Part shown: positions 56,053 through 64,000 of the stretch, piece after piece
Position numbering within the stretch: the first letter of the stretch is position 1
Layout: each line of letters starts with the position of its first letter
Assembly (NCBI RefSeq): GCF_016909175.1
Contig: NZ_JAFBFI010000004.1
Span: forward strand, 62,001 to 126,000
Length of the DNA stretch: 64,000 bases
Source of the DNA: Peribacillus deserti
GTDB lineage: Bacteria; Bacillota; Bacilli; Bacillales; DSM-1321
Direction: 5' to 3'
Translations under genes and position numbers: made by a program
The notes under the pieces: model-generated
Database searches by the model: none
What the model saw: the letters and a program-made list of their open reading frames with translations, nothing else
What the model was told of the DNA's origin: nothing

Positions 56053-58552
56053 ATTTTGAAGAACTAAAGGGTTTTTGCTGAATAAAGGGACTGATCTGTG
56101 AAAAATCTAAAGAATTCCCATATTGCTGGCGGTCTGGCTGGGCAGTACTATACCCCTGCATGTCTTCTGGATTCAATTCAGTTTCACCTTGCATTGCTTG
56201 AGGCTGCTGGCCGTATGGTGCCCCATACTGCTGCTGTGTTCCAAAAGGCTGGGCTCCATAGCCCGGCTGGCCCTGGCCTCCGTAAGGTTGTGCTGGGAAT
56301 CCCGGCTGACTCTGGCCTCCATAGCTTTGCGAAGGAAATCCCGGCTGACTCTGGCCTCCATAGCTTTGCGAAGGAAATCCTGGCTGACTCTGGCCTCCAT
56401 GGCTTTGCGGAGGAAATCCTGGCTGAACTTGGCCTCCGTAGCCTTGCATTGGAAAACCTGATTGACTTTGGCTTCCATAGCCTTGCGATGGGAACCCGGG
56501 CTGGCCTTGCCCTCCAAACTGCTGCGTTGGAAAACCTGATTGGCTTTGGCCTCCATATTGCGATGGGAACCCGGGCTGGCCTTGCCCTCCAAATTGCTGA
56601 GTTGGAAAACCTGGCTGGCTTTGGTCTCCATATTGCGATGGGAACCCGGGCTGACCTTGCCCTCCATATTGCTGCGTTGGAAAACCTGGCTGGCTTTGCC
56701 CTCCATATTGCGATGGAAACCCTGGCTGGCCTTGCCCTCCATAGACTTGCGCTGGAAATCCGGGCTGACCTTGCTGGCTTCCATATGGCTGTGCCCCATA
56801 TTCTGGCTGACCATGCTGGCCTCCTAATGGCTGGCCTCCATATGACTGCTCTCCATATCCTGGCTGGTTATACTGCCCAAAAGGCGGCTGAGCACTGGAT
56901 CCCGGCTGGCTATATTGACCTCCAAATGGCTGTGTTCCGTACCCTGGCTGATTCTGCATCATTTCATACGGGTTTTGTCCGTAACTTGGCGATTCTGGCA
57001 TATAGTCCTGCTGGCCTTGCCCTCCATAACCCCCTGCTTGAGAGGATTCTTCGGTTGGAAAACCCTGTTGCGGAAAGCTTCCCGGAGGCTGCTGTCCATA
57101 ATATTCTCCAGCACTTTGCGGAACTGAACCCTGGAAACTTTCAGGCTGGTGATAACCCGCTGGCAATTCCTGAAAGCCCTGAGCTTGAGGGGCTGTTTGT
57201 GCTGCATGCCCGTAATATGGCGCTGATGGGTGAAGTGGTATAGGCTGCTGGCTGCCTCCGCATCCGCAGTCATCTGCAGCCTGCAGAGAAGGCTGCTCTC
57301 CATACTGCCCCATTACTTGCTGAGGGGCATTGGCAGGCAGACCCCATTGCGGGCCAGCATGCATTTGATGTCCATAAACCATGGAGTGCGGAATGCTGCT
57401 CGATGCCCCGTAAGGTAAACTGGATGATTCAAAGGTTCCCGCGTATGGCTGCCCTGCACCAGGGTACTGGGCAAATGGCATCTGCTGGCCTCCATAATAA
57501 GGGTAATTCTGCTGACCATATCCAGCTGCAGGAAATGGCTGCTGAGTACCTTTATATGATGATGACTCGAATAATGAACCATCGTCATGTGTCATAAACG
57601 GCTGCTGAGCGTACATCCCTTGTACCTGCTGGGGGAGAGGCTGCTGCATGTATGTTCCCTGTACCTGCTGCGGGACAGGCTGCTGCATGTATGCTCCCTG
57701 TACCTGTTGCGGGACAGGGGGCTGCATATATGTTTCTGGTGCTTCTGGCACACAAGGCTGCTGCATATATGTCCCTTGTTCTGGCATAAATTGCTGCTGC
57801 GGATAAAAAGGCATTTGAGGAAACATTGGTGCAGTCGGAAATGGTATATTCGGCATGTTTATCGGTTCTCCATAGCCGGTCCCTGGCATAACAGGTGATA
57901 TCGGAATACATTGCTCCTGCGCTGGAACAGCCGCTCCTTCAACTTGAGGGGGTGCTTCTTGTACGGGTGCTGCCTCTATAGGTGCTTCCTGTATAGGTGC
58001 TTCCTGTATAGGTGCTTCCTTCACTTGTACTTCCTTTTTTGGCATCTCTATAATAGGCACTTCCTTTACTTCCTCCATCATTAAGCCTGGAAGAACATTT
58101 TTTGGTTTTTCTGGAATAACCGGTTGCTGAATAGGCACTTGTGCAGACATCTCTGCCATATTAGCCATATAGTAATTAGTGATATCAGCCTCAGGTACAT
58201 CTGGCTGGGCAGCTTGAGTTACTGCTGGCGGGGCTTGCGGAAGTTCCACGGGCTGCGGCTGTTCTGCTCCTGACGGGGCTGCAGCGATCGGAGCTTCCTT
58301 AACTGATTCTTTTATAAATGGCAGAGGCTCTCCTTTAGGAGCTTCCTTTGCACTATAGGTAATTTTTGCTCCAGATCCTGCATCTGTTTTTATGGGCTTA
58401 GCAGTCCCAGGAATTTTAATCTTCATCCCTGGCATGATCATATCCGGATTGCTTAACTGTGAATTAAGCTTTTTCAACTGTTCAAAATTCACGGCATATT
58501 TTTTAGCCAGATTCCAGAGAGTTTCCCCTTTTTTCGCTATATGAATTTTCAC
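56021..58552 (-). CDS. safA: SafA-type spore coat morphogenetic protein, greatly expanded
   Basis: 843 aa from a GTG at 58552 (GGAGG nine bases upstream); an earlier ATG includes that site. The N-terminal LysM domain (1-48, IHIAKKGETLWNLAKKYAV and LSNPDMIMPGMKIKIPG) anchors it to cortex peptidoglycan. Then comes a Pro/Gln/Glu linker (50-220) with repeats of PIQEAP, a Pro/Gln/Met part with QQPVPQQVQGTYM repeats (250-330), and a Gly/Gln/Pro/Tyr-rich tail with many YGGQSQPGFPSQ repeats (about 490-800). SafA of B. subtilis is 387 aa, so this is over twice as long. It organises the inner coat. Confidence 0.93.
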   Translation of the reverse strand: MKIHIAKKGETLWNLAKKYAVNFEQLKKLNSQLSNPDMIMPGMKIKIPGTAKPIKTDAGSGAKITYSAKEAPKGEPLPFIKESVKEAPIAAAPSGAEQPQPVELPQAPPAVTQAAQPDVPEADITNYYMANMAEMSAQVPIQQPVIPEKPKNVLPGLMMEEVKEVPIIEMPKKEVQVKEAPIQEAPIQEAPIEAAPVQEAPPQVEGAAVPAQEQCIPISPVMPGTGYGEPINMPNIPFPTAPMFPQMPFYPQQQFMPEQGTYMQQPCVPEAPETYMQPPVPQQVQGAYMQQPVPQQVQGTYMQQPLPQQVQGMYAQQPFMTHDDGSLFESSSYKGTQQPFPAAGYGQQNYPYYGGQQMPFAQYPGAGQPYAGTFESSSLPYGASSSIPHSMVYGHQMHAGPQWGLPANAPQQVMGQYGEQPSLQAADDCGCGGSQQPIPLHPSAPYYGHAAQTAPQAQGFQELPAGYHQPESFQGSVPQSAGEYYGQQPPGSFPQQGFPTEESSQAGGYGGQGQQDYMPESPSYGQNPYEMMQNQPGYGTQPFGGQYSQPGSSAQPPFGQYNQPGYGEQSYGGQPLGGQHGQPEYGAQPYGSQQGQPGFPAQVYGGQGQPGFPSQYGGQSQPGFPTQQYGGQGQPGFPSQYGDQSQPGFPTQQFGGQGQPGFPSQYGGQSQSGFPTQQFGGQGQPGFPSQGYGSQSQSGFPMQGYGGQVQPGFPPQSHGGQSQPGFPSQSYGGQSQPGFPSQSYGGQSQPGFPAQPYGGQGQPGYGAQPFGTQQQYGAPYGQQPQAMQGETELNPEDMQGYSTAQPDRQQYGNSLDFSQISPFIQQKPFSSSKYADESADYGR
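56200..57000 (-). repeat. Coding repeats in the safA tail
   Basis: Within safA, units of 33-39 bases encoding GGQGQPGFPSQ-type motifs recur some 15 times or more between about 56270 and 56950. Neighbouring units share long identical stretches, which points to recent unequal exchange. The repeats leave the complementary strand open over long distances, giving spurious frames. Confidence 0.85.
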
Positions 58553-58573
58553 GCTGTCTTCCCTCCTATGCAA

Positions 58574-58914
58574 ATGTCCTTATATCCTATGAAGGTGTGG
58601 GCAAAGTGCTAACCTTTTTTTCATCAAAACTTATGCCTAAAACGGAATATTTAGAAGGGAATGCCAGAAATAATATGTAAAATTCCTTATTTAATTCTGT
58701 CTTTATAGATTTTGCTTTTTTAAAAAAGGTTGTACAATTGCTCCCCTTATTCGGCAGGTATCATAAGAAAGCATATTCTGCCCGTATTAAAAGATGTCGT
58801 GATGCCTGCTGCGACAGCACAATATAATATGGATCATCTTCGCCACGCAAAGCAGTCTGCACGAGGCGCTTATCGAATTAGAATAAACAGCGGGCTTTAG
58901 TTGGTTTAATACGC
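58574..58914. other. Gene-free stretch upstream of safA
   Basis: About 340 bases between the nadA terminator and safA. A 32-codon plus-strand frame at 58802-58900 has no ribosome binding site. The safA promoter must be here (sigma-E expected), but I could not identify -35 and -10 elements. Confidence 0.5.
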
Positions 58915-58943
58915 AAAAAAAACCCCGCTCCTAGGAGTAGGGG
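58915..58943 (-). terminator. Terminator after nadA
   Basis: CCCC..CTC pairs with GAG.GGGG around CTAG, followed by eight T on the minus strand; it closes nadB-nadC-nadA. Confidence 0.75.
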
Positions 58944-58956
58944 GACAATAATTCAT

Positions 58957-60063
58957 TTAAACAATAGCCAGCATCCTATCAAGGGCAAGAATTGCCTCCT
59001 CAGCGGTTTCCCTGGCTACTTTGATCCGGTTAATAGGATTTCCTTCCTCTATGCATTCTAAAGACCATAATAAATGAGGCAGGTCAATTCTATTCATAGT
59101 GAGACATGGACACATTTGAGGATTAAGCGATATGACTGTTTTATCATTATGTATCTGTGCCAGACGATTAACGAGGTTCATTTCTGTTCCAACCGCCCAT
59201 TGTGTGCCAGGCTCTGCTTTTTCAAGCATATTAATAATATATGAAGTCGAACCGCTGTAATCTGAAAGTTCTACTACTTCACGGGAGCATTCAGGATGGA
59301 CAATAATTTTCATGTCCTTCTTCTCTGAACGAATCTGGATAATATTTTGAACCGTGAAGTTTTCATGTACCGAACAGTGGCCTTTCCATAATAAGATTTT
59401 TAAATCCTGAATATTTTCTTCTGTAATAAGTTTTTTGGCAAAGGGATTCCAGACCGCCATCTGCGACAGGGGAATTCCGAGATCATAAGCCGTATTTCTG
59501 CCTAGATGCTGATCGGGCAGAAAGAGAATTCTTTCTTTCTGGGTCAATGCCCATTCTACTATATGTTTAGCATTTGAGCTTGTTACTGCAGCACCGCCAT
59601 TCCTGCCGACAAAAGCCTTTATATCTGCTGTTGAATTCACATAAGTCAACGGGATAATAGTATCACCGTATATGCTTTGCAGCTCTTCCCAGGCCGCCTC
59701 TGTCTGGGCAATATCAGCCATATCGGCCATTGAGCATCCCGCCCTCATATCGGGCAGATACACGTTCTGAGTGTCTTCAGTAAGAATATCTGCTGTTTCC
59801 GCCATAAAGTGGACTCCGCAGAAAACAATATGCTTGGCAGCTTTATTCCGAGCTGAGATTTGAGCCAGCTGAAGGGAATCTCCAGTGGCATCAGCAAATT
59901 GGATGACCTCATCTTTTTGATAATGGTGGCCTGGGATAAACAACGACTTTCCAAGCTTCTGTTTAATTTCGCGAACTCTTTGTTCCATTTCATCCTTAGA
60001 CATCTGCAGGTATTTATCCGGAATCATTTGATGCCGTTCTCTAACTGCGTCAAGTATATTCAT
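58957..60063 (-). CDS. nadA: Quinolinate synthase A
   Basis: 368 aa. Condenses iminoaspartate with dihydroxyacetone phosphate using a 4Fe-4S cluster. [14 protein letters not shown] near 47; cluster cysteine candidates in [10 protein letters not shown] (about 110), HPECSREV (about 230) and CPCLTMN (about 319). The second of two tandem ATGs is chosen for its six-base distance from AGGGGG; the first would add one residue. Last gene of nadB-nadC-nadA. Confidence 0.96.
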   Translation of the reverse strand: MNILDAVRERHQMIPDKYLQMSKDEMEQRVREIKQKLGKSLFIPGHHYQKDEVIQFADATGDSLQLAQISARNKAAKHIVFCGVHFMAETADILTEDTQNVYLPDMRAGCSMADMADIAQTEAAWEELQSIYGDTIIPLTYVNSTADIKAFVGRNGGAAVTSSNAKHIVEWALTQKERILFLPDQHLGRNTAYDLGIPLSQMAVWNPFAKKLITEENIQDLKILLWKGHCSVHENFTVQNIIQIRSEKKDMKIIVHPECSREVVELSDYSGSTSYIINMLEKAEPGTQWAVGTEMNLVNRLAQIHNDKTVISLNPQMCPCLTMNRIDLPHLLWSLECIEEGNPINRIKVARETAEEAILALDRMLAIV

Positions 60064-60084
60064 CATAATCCCCCTTTTGAAATT

Positions 60085-60924
60085 CTACTTGGCCAGAACC
60101 TTAACGCTAATGTCAAGAGCCTGGACGGAATGCGTTAAACATCCTAAAGAGATGAAGTGAACGCCGGTATTACGGTATTCGGCAAGATTATCGAAAGAAA
60201 TGCCACCTGAGGCTTCGGTAATGATTCCGTCTGGGACAAGAGAAATTAATTCTCTGATTTCTTCTGGCTTCCTGTTATCGAACATGATGATATCTGCCCC
60301 GGCAGCAACAGCCTCAAGCACCTGCTCCTCTGTTTCCGTCTCTACTTCCACTTTGACCGTATGGCCGATTTTTTCTTTTACCTTATGAACTGCTTTTGCT
60401 ATAGAACCAGCAAAAGATATATGATTATCCTTAATCATGACTGAGTCGGACAGGCTCATCCTATGGTTGAAGCCTCCTCCGCACGTAACCGCATACTTTT
60501 CAAGCATACGTAGGCCGGGAGTGGTCTTACGCGTATCACATATTTTAATCCCGGTTCCTTTTACAATCTCAGAAGCTTTATGTGCATTTGTTGCAATCCC
60601 GCTCATTCTCTGAACAAGGTTTAGAATCACTCTTTCGCCTTTTAGGAGACTGGCAATGTCACCCTGAACGACTGCAAGAATGCCCCCCTTTTTTATCTCC
60701 TGTCCATCCTGTTTACATATATTTATCTCTGCTGTTTCATCCATCAGTTTATAACCTGTTTCAATGACTGCTTTCCCACAAAAAATTCCGTCTGCTTTTG
60801 CAACAAACGTAATTTCTCCACGGCTGTTATCTTGAAACAAGATATCACTTGTAAGATCCCGCTCACCTATATCTTCAATATAAAACTGCTGCAATGCCTG
60901 CATCAACTTAATTTTGTTCAACAT
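60085..60924 (-). CDS. nadC: Nicotinate-nucleotide pyrophosphorylase (carboxylating)
   Basis: 279 aa from ATG 60924 (AAGGAG five bases upstream). Turns quinolinate and PRPP into nicotinate mononucleotide. Motifs: EDIGERDLTSDILF near 17, ICDTRKTTPGLRMLEKYAV near 130, GGGFNHRMSLSD near 152, and the barrel end EASGGISFDNL near 238. It overlaps the end of nadB by 17 bases. Confidence 0.96.
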   Translation of the reverse strand: MLNKIKLMQALQQFYIEDIGERDLTSDILFQDNSRGEITFVAKADGIFCGKAVIETGYKLMDETAEINICKQDGQEIKKGGILAVVQGDIASLLKGERVILNLVQRMSGIATNAHKASEIVKGTGIKICDTRKTTPGLRMLEKYAVTCGGGFNHRMSLSDSVMIKDNHISFAGSIAKAVHKVKEKIGHTVKVEVETETEEQVLEAVAAGADIIMFDNRKPEEIRELISLVPDGIITEASGGISFDNLAEYRNTGVHFISLGCLTHSVQALDISVKVLAK

Positions 60925-62494
60925 ACTCACTCCTTTTTAGCTTGTTCGTCAGCCTATTCACATTCCAGGAAATCATTTTCCCTTCCCAATCCTCTTTCTC
61001 GTGCGGGAAATCTGACCGGCAGTGGCTCCCTCTGCTTTCCAGCCGTTCAATGGCTGATCCTGCAATCATGTAAGCAGTCAAGAGACTCAACATCTGATTG
61101 GTTTCTTCCAAAGGCATAATTTCATAATTAGCATGCAGAATGGAATCAATTGAAAAGCTTTCCAGCCAATTTATCAAGCAGGTTAAATCATGATCATTCC
61201 GCATAATACCTGCATGTTTCATCATCTTGCTTTTTAATTCAGAAATGTCAGGCAAACAGGGGGCCCTTAAAGTTTCTATTACTTCCTCATCATGGATCTG
61301 AAATGTATACTGAGGTCTTAGTGTCTGCTGGCCCAGCAGCATCCCCAGGTTTTTACCAATAACAAGGCCTTCAAGTAACGAATTGCTTGCCAGGCGGTTA
61401 GCACCATGCACCCCAGTACAGGCTGCTTCCCCCACAGCATACAGGAACGGGACGGCGGTTCTGCCTTTTAAATCCGTTTTGATTCCCCCCATTAAAAAAT
61501 GAGCCCCCGGAGCAACGGGAAGTCTTCCACGGGATACATGTATTCCGGTGGACTCACATAATGCCGCAATGCTTGGGAATCGAGTCTCGAAATCAGTAAT
61601 TGCTGCTATATCCAAATATACCGGTATGCCATCCTCCAGATAACTGAAAATGGTTTGAGCCACTATATGTCTTGGAGCAAGCTCCCTTAAAGGATGGACG
61701 TTATTCATGATTTCATAGCCTGTATCGGTAACCAGTCTAGCCCCTTCGCCTCTCACTGCCTCCGAAATGAGCCCCTTTGTTTCTCCATCCACAAATAATA
61801 GGGTAGGATGAAACTGGATAAATTCCATATCGGCAAGCTCTGCACCTGCTTTCAGAGCTAAAGCCAGGCCTGAACCTGTAATCTCCGGAGAATTCGAGGT
61901 ATATTCATACAATGCACCACATCCGCCAGCAGCGAGAACAGTATGGTGCGCAAAGTAACGGAATGCAGTATCTTCACCATCCTTGCACACTGCCCCAATG
62001 CATTCTCCATGTACATTTTTTAATAGCTTTATAGCCATTTGGTTTTCTATTATTTTAATGTTTGGATTCTGTTGGACTTTATTTAATAGGTGTTCAATCA
62101 GTTCTTTTCCGGTTGAATCTCCTTTACTGTGCAGAATACGCCTTTCACCATGAGCCCCTTCCAGGCCCAATGCAAGCTTTCCTTCGGCATCATAATCAAA
62201 TGTAAATCCGGACTCGATCAGGTCTTGTATAGCGTCAGGTGCTTTTTCTATAACCTCGTACACGGCCTGGCTATTATTATGCCGGCATCCGGCAGCCAGC
62301 GTATCCTCCACGTGATTGTCGACCGTATCCATCGGGGCCACAGATGCCGCAACACCACCCTGCGCTAAATAGGAATTGCTGTTTCGGACTATAGACTTTG
62401 TGATGATTATCACATTTTTTTCAATGGCTGCTTCTAAAGCTGTTTGGAGCGCAGCTATCCCGCTCCCAATGATTAAAACATCGGTATGGACCAT
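60908..62494 (-). CDS. nadB: L-aspartate oxidase
   Basis: 528 aa flavoprotein. FAD-binding start DVLIIGSGIAALQTALEA, SYLAQGGVAASV near 43, FHPTLLF near 225, HIVAQTIF near 265, PGAHFLMGGIKTD near 330, and EAACTGVHGANRLASNSLLEG near 355. It oxidises aspartate to iminoaspartate for NadA. First gene of the operon, divergent from nifS across a probable NadR site. The C-terminal domain is typical. Confidence 0.96.
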   Translation of the reverse strand: MVHTDVLIIGSGIAALQTALEAAIEKNVIIITKSIVRNSNSYLAQGGVAASVAPMDTVDNHVEDTLAAGCRHNNSQAVYEVIEKAPDAIQDLIESGFTFDYDAEGKLALGLEGAHGERRILHSKGDSTGKELIEHLLNKVQQNPNIKIIENQMAIKLLKNVHGECIGAVCKDGEDTAFRYFAHHTVLAAGGCGALYEYTSNSPEITGSGLALALKAGAELADMEFIQFHPTLLFVDGETKGLISEAVRGEGARLVTDTGYEIMNNVHPLRELAPRHIVAQTIFSYLEDGIPVYLDIAAITDFETRFPSIAALCESTGIHVSRGRLPVAPGAHFLMGGIKTDLKGRTAVPFLYAVGEAACTGVHGANRLASNSLLEGLVIGKNLGMLLGQQTLRPQYTFQIHDEEVIETLRAPCLPDISELKSKMMKHAGIMRNDHDLTCLINWLESFSIDSILHANYEIMPLEETNQMLSLLTAYMIAGSAIERLESRGSHCRSDFPHEKEDWEGKMISWNVNRLTNKLKRSEYVEQN

Positions 62495-62515
62495 ATGTAT
62501 TTTCCTCCTGTTTTA

Positions 62516-62562
62516 ACAGGTGTCTTGACACTTATATTTGCATATTATTAAACTAATGACAA
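62516..62562. promoter_or_regulatory. Divergent nadB/nifS promoters with probable NadR operator
   Basis: ACAGGTGTCTTGACACTTATA at 62516-62536 contains the inverted repeat GTGTC-TT-GACAC, similar to the NadR (YrxA/NiaR) site as I remember it. TTGACA (62525-62530) inside it is also a -35 for nifS, with TAAACT 18 bases on. On the minus strand TTGTCA (62557-62562) with AATATA about 18 bases away could serve nadB, placing the operator across its start region. Confidence 0.6.
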
Positions 62563-62607
62563 GGGTTTTTTCATTAAGCCGGGAACTTATGATAGCGAGG
62601 AAACTTT

Positions 62608-63747
62608 ATGATTTATTTTGATTATGCAGCAGCCACTCCAATGGATAAGGATGCATTACATGTTTTTATGGAAGCTTCTAAGGATTTTTACGGAAATACC
62701 TCTAGTCTTCACAATCTGGGTGGAATGTCTTCTAATCTGCTATCTGCTTGCAGGAAGGAGATTTCAATGCTGCTTAATGTTTCGGAACTGTCGGTTATTT
62801 TTACAAGCGGCGGCACTGAAAGCAACATTTTGGCTATCCAGACCCTGTTATCCGCTCTTTGTCGTAAAAAAACGATTTTATCAAGCAGGACAGAGCATTC
62901 TTCGATTTCGAATTATTTAACTATGCTTGAGAAGGAGCGCAGGAAAGTAGTTTATCTACAACATACTTCTGATGGTCAAATTGATCTGCAGCACTTTGAA
63001 TATCTTATAAAAACAGAAGATATTTCTCTTATAACGGTTCAGCATGTTAATCCTGAAATAGGGTGCATTCAGCCTATTGAACAAATACGCTCCATCTTGG
63101 GCGAGAGAAAAACTTGGTTACATGTAGATGCTGTGCAGTCGTTCGGGAAGTTGGATATGGAAGCAGTAATGAGGTCAGCAGACAGCATATCCATATCGAG
63201 CCATAAAATATACGGTCCAAAAGGTACAGGTGCGCTTATATTTCCAAGGACTCTTCCAACCCCCTTTTACGAGCATGTTTCTCATGAAGCTGGGTATCGT
63301 CCGGGAACCGTGAATGTTCCGGCCATAGCTGCATTTATTACAGCGGCAAAAAAAGCCTTTGAAAACCGGGAAAATGAATTAATGAATCTGAAGAAGCAAA
63401 GAAAAGATTTCATTCAATTCCTAAAGCAAGAAGACATACCCCATACCATTTTTAAATCCTGTCAGCAGGCACCCTATATCATCGGCCTTTCATTTCCAGG
63501 CATTCAAGGCCAATACATGATGCTGGAACTAAACAGAAGAGGCTTCGCAGTTTCCACGGGCAGCGCCTGTCAAATCGGAAAGCAGGCCCCTTCCAAAACC
63601 ATGATCGCTATGGGAAAGAGTCCGGATCAGGCGAAGGAATTACTTAGAATTTCACTGGGGAAGCATGTGAAAAAAGAGGACATCCGTGCTTTAAGCCAGG
63701 CGGCTGCAGACATTGTCCGCCAATCAGGAATCATTATAAATATTTGA
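62608..63747 (+). CDS. nifS: NAD-linked cysteine desulfurase NifS (NadF)
   Basis: 379-aa PLP enzyme. Lysine in ISSHKIYGPKGTG near 200 and persulfide cysteine in STGSACQIGKQAP near 320. Divergent from nadB and followed by nadR, the arrangement of the B. subtilis gene that supplies sulfur for the NadA Fe-S cluster. It is a paralogue of the desulfurase at 25076. ATG with GAGG eight bases upstream. Confidence 0.92.
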   Translation: MIYFDYAAATPMDKDALHVFMEASKDFYGNTSSLHNLGGMSSNLLSACRKEISMLLNVSELSVIFTSGGTESNILAIQTLLSALCRKKTILSSRTEHSSISNYLTMLEKERRKVVYLQHTSDGQIDLQHFEYLIKTEDISLITVQHVNPEIGCIQPIEQIRSILGERKTWLHVDAVQSFGKLDMEAVMRSADSISISSHKIYGPKGTGALIFPRTLPTPFYEHVSHEAGYRPGTVNVPAIAAFITAAKKAFENRENELMNLKKQRKDFIQFLKQEDIPHTIFKSCQQAPYIIGLSFPGIQGQYMMLELNRRGFAVSTGSACQIGKQAPSKTMIAMGKSPDQAKELLRISLGKHVKKEDIRALSQAAADIVRQSGIIINI

Positions 63748-63803
63748 ATTCGTATGGTAAAATGGTTAAAATAATTTCCTCTAAGACTAAGGAGCGTCGA
63801 AGC

Positions 63804-64000
63804 ATGAAAGAAGAAAAAAAATTGCTTGGAGAAAGCAGGAGAAACCGGCTGCTCGACCTGTTAAAAGAAAGTAATGCCCCTATTACAGGATCAGAGCTGG
63901 CCCGTCTGACAAACGTAAGCCGGCAGATCATTGTGGGAGATATAACATTACTAAAAGCAAGGAATGAACCTATTATCGCAACAAGCCAGGGGTACTTATT
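63804..64000 (+). CDS. nadR: NAD biosynthesis repressor NadR (YrxA), cut by the window end
   Basis: The first 65 residues are present. ATG 63804 with AAGGAG upstream. MKEEKKLLGESRRNRLLDLL leads into a winged helix (GSELARLTNVSRQIIVGDITLL). In B. subtilis NadR represses the nad operons with nicotinate as corepressor; the C-terminal 3H domain would lie beyond the window. It follows nifS by 56 bases. Confidence 0.88.
   Translation, partial: MKEEKKLLGESRRNRLLDLLKESNAPITGSELARLTNVSRQIIVGDITLLKARNEPIIATSQGYL

Noticed and set aside
56098-57243. 381-codon open frame on the plus strand inside safA
   Set aside because: It is antisense to the safA repeats. Low complexity repeats leave the opposite strand open; there is no ribosome binding site and the product is a Leu/Ala-rich repeat with no family.
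58802-58900. 32-codon plus-strand frame between nadA and safA
   Set aside because: No Shine-Dalgarno, no family, and it is short enough to arise by chance.

Overview
The window is a stretch of chromosome from an endospore-forming member of the Bacillaceae. The gene order from sigK through mccAB, mtnN, greA, udk, alaS, recD2, mnmA, cymR, rarA, aspS-hisS, relA, recJ, secDF, spoVB, tgt-queA, ruvAB, bofC and safA to the NAD genes is, from memory, the backbone of the B. subtilis sigK-nadR region. Sporulation genes (sigK, pbpI, spoVB, bofC, a YhcN/YlaJ lipoprotein, safA), strong Shine-Dalgarno sites, many GTG/TTG starts and moderate G+C fit this. I cannot name the species; a Cytobacillus- or Bacillus firmus-like organism is only a guess. 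Most genes are on the minus strand. No prophage, transposase, tRNA, rRNA or CRISPR array was seen.

Layout. 1-3 kb: an intact sigK, a double-GNAT protein, then a tandem cluster of YrzI-type peptides (three intact, one frameshifted) behind a promoter, a possible 28-codon leader ORF and two terminator hairpins. 3-7 kb: methionine-to-cysteine recycling (yrrT, mtnN, mccA, mccB, yrhC). 7-15 kb: yrzA, yrrS-pbpI, greA, udk, trmR (yrrM), mltG, yrzB, yrrK, ireB. 15-24 kb: alaS with an upstream T-box, yrrI, yrzR, yrrD, recD2, yrrB. 24-30 kb: mnmA, a cysteine desulfurase, cymR, then rarA and yrvM between two inverted copies of a composite repeat, then 6S RNA. 30-45 kb: hisS-aspS with a T-box, yrzK, the amidase yrvJ, dtd, relA, apt, recJ, lapA-type yrvD, secDF. 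45-53 kb: comN, spoVB, yrzE, a 196-bp tandem repeat, yajC, tgt, queA, ruvB, ruvA. 53-58.5 kb: bofC, a SIMPL-domain protein, a YhcN/YlaJ lipoprotein, a CotS-like kinase-fold protein and a greatly expanded safA. 59-64 kb: nadB-nadC-nadA divergent from nifS and nadR (cut by the window end).

Working together: the sulfur genes turn S-adenosylhomocysteine into cysteine under the probable control of CymR, encoded here beside a cysteine desulfurase and the thiouridylase MnmA. MnmA, Tgt, QueA, TrmR and YrvM all serve tRNA modification, and alaS/hisS sense uncharged tRNA. NifS probably builds the Fe-S cluster of NadA, and NadR would repress the divergent NAD operons from a site between nadB and nifS.

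The non-coding layer is the most unusual part. A ~195-bp module with conserved ends and a three-tier hairpin (invariant CATAAG/CTTATG middle stem, covarying outer and inner stems) occurs in two forms: nested in a GC-rich repeat on both sides of rarA-yrvM, and as a 196-bp tandem array beside yajC. There is also a 124-bp tandem repeat upstream of ireB, and four intergenic stretches of ~20-bp degenerate units with two different sequences. In two places (pbpI and the YhcN/YlaJ lipoprotein gene) a Shine-Dalgarno site lies inside the 3' arm of a terminator-like hairpin.
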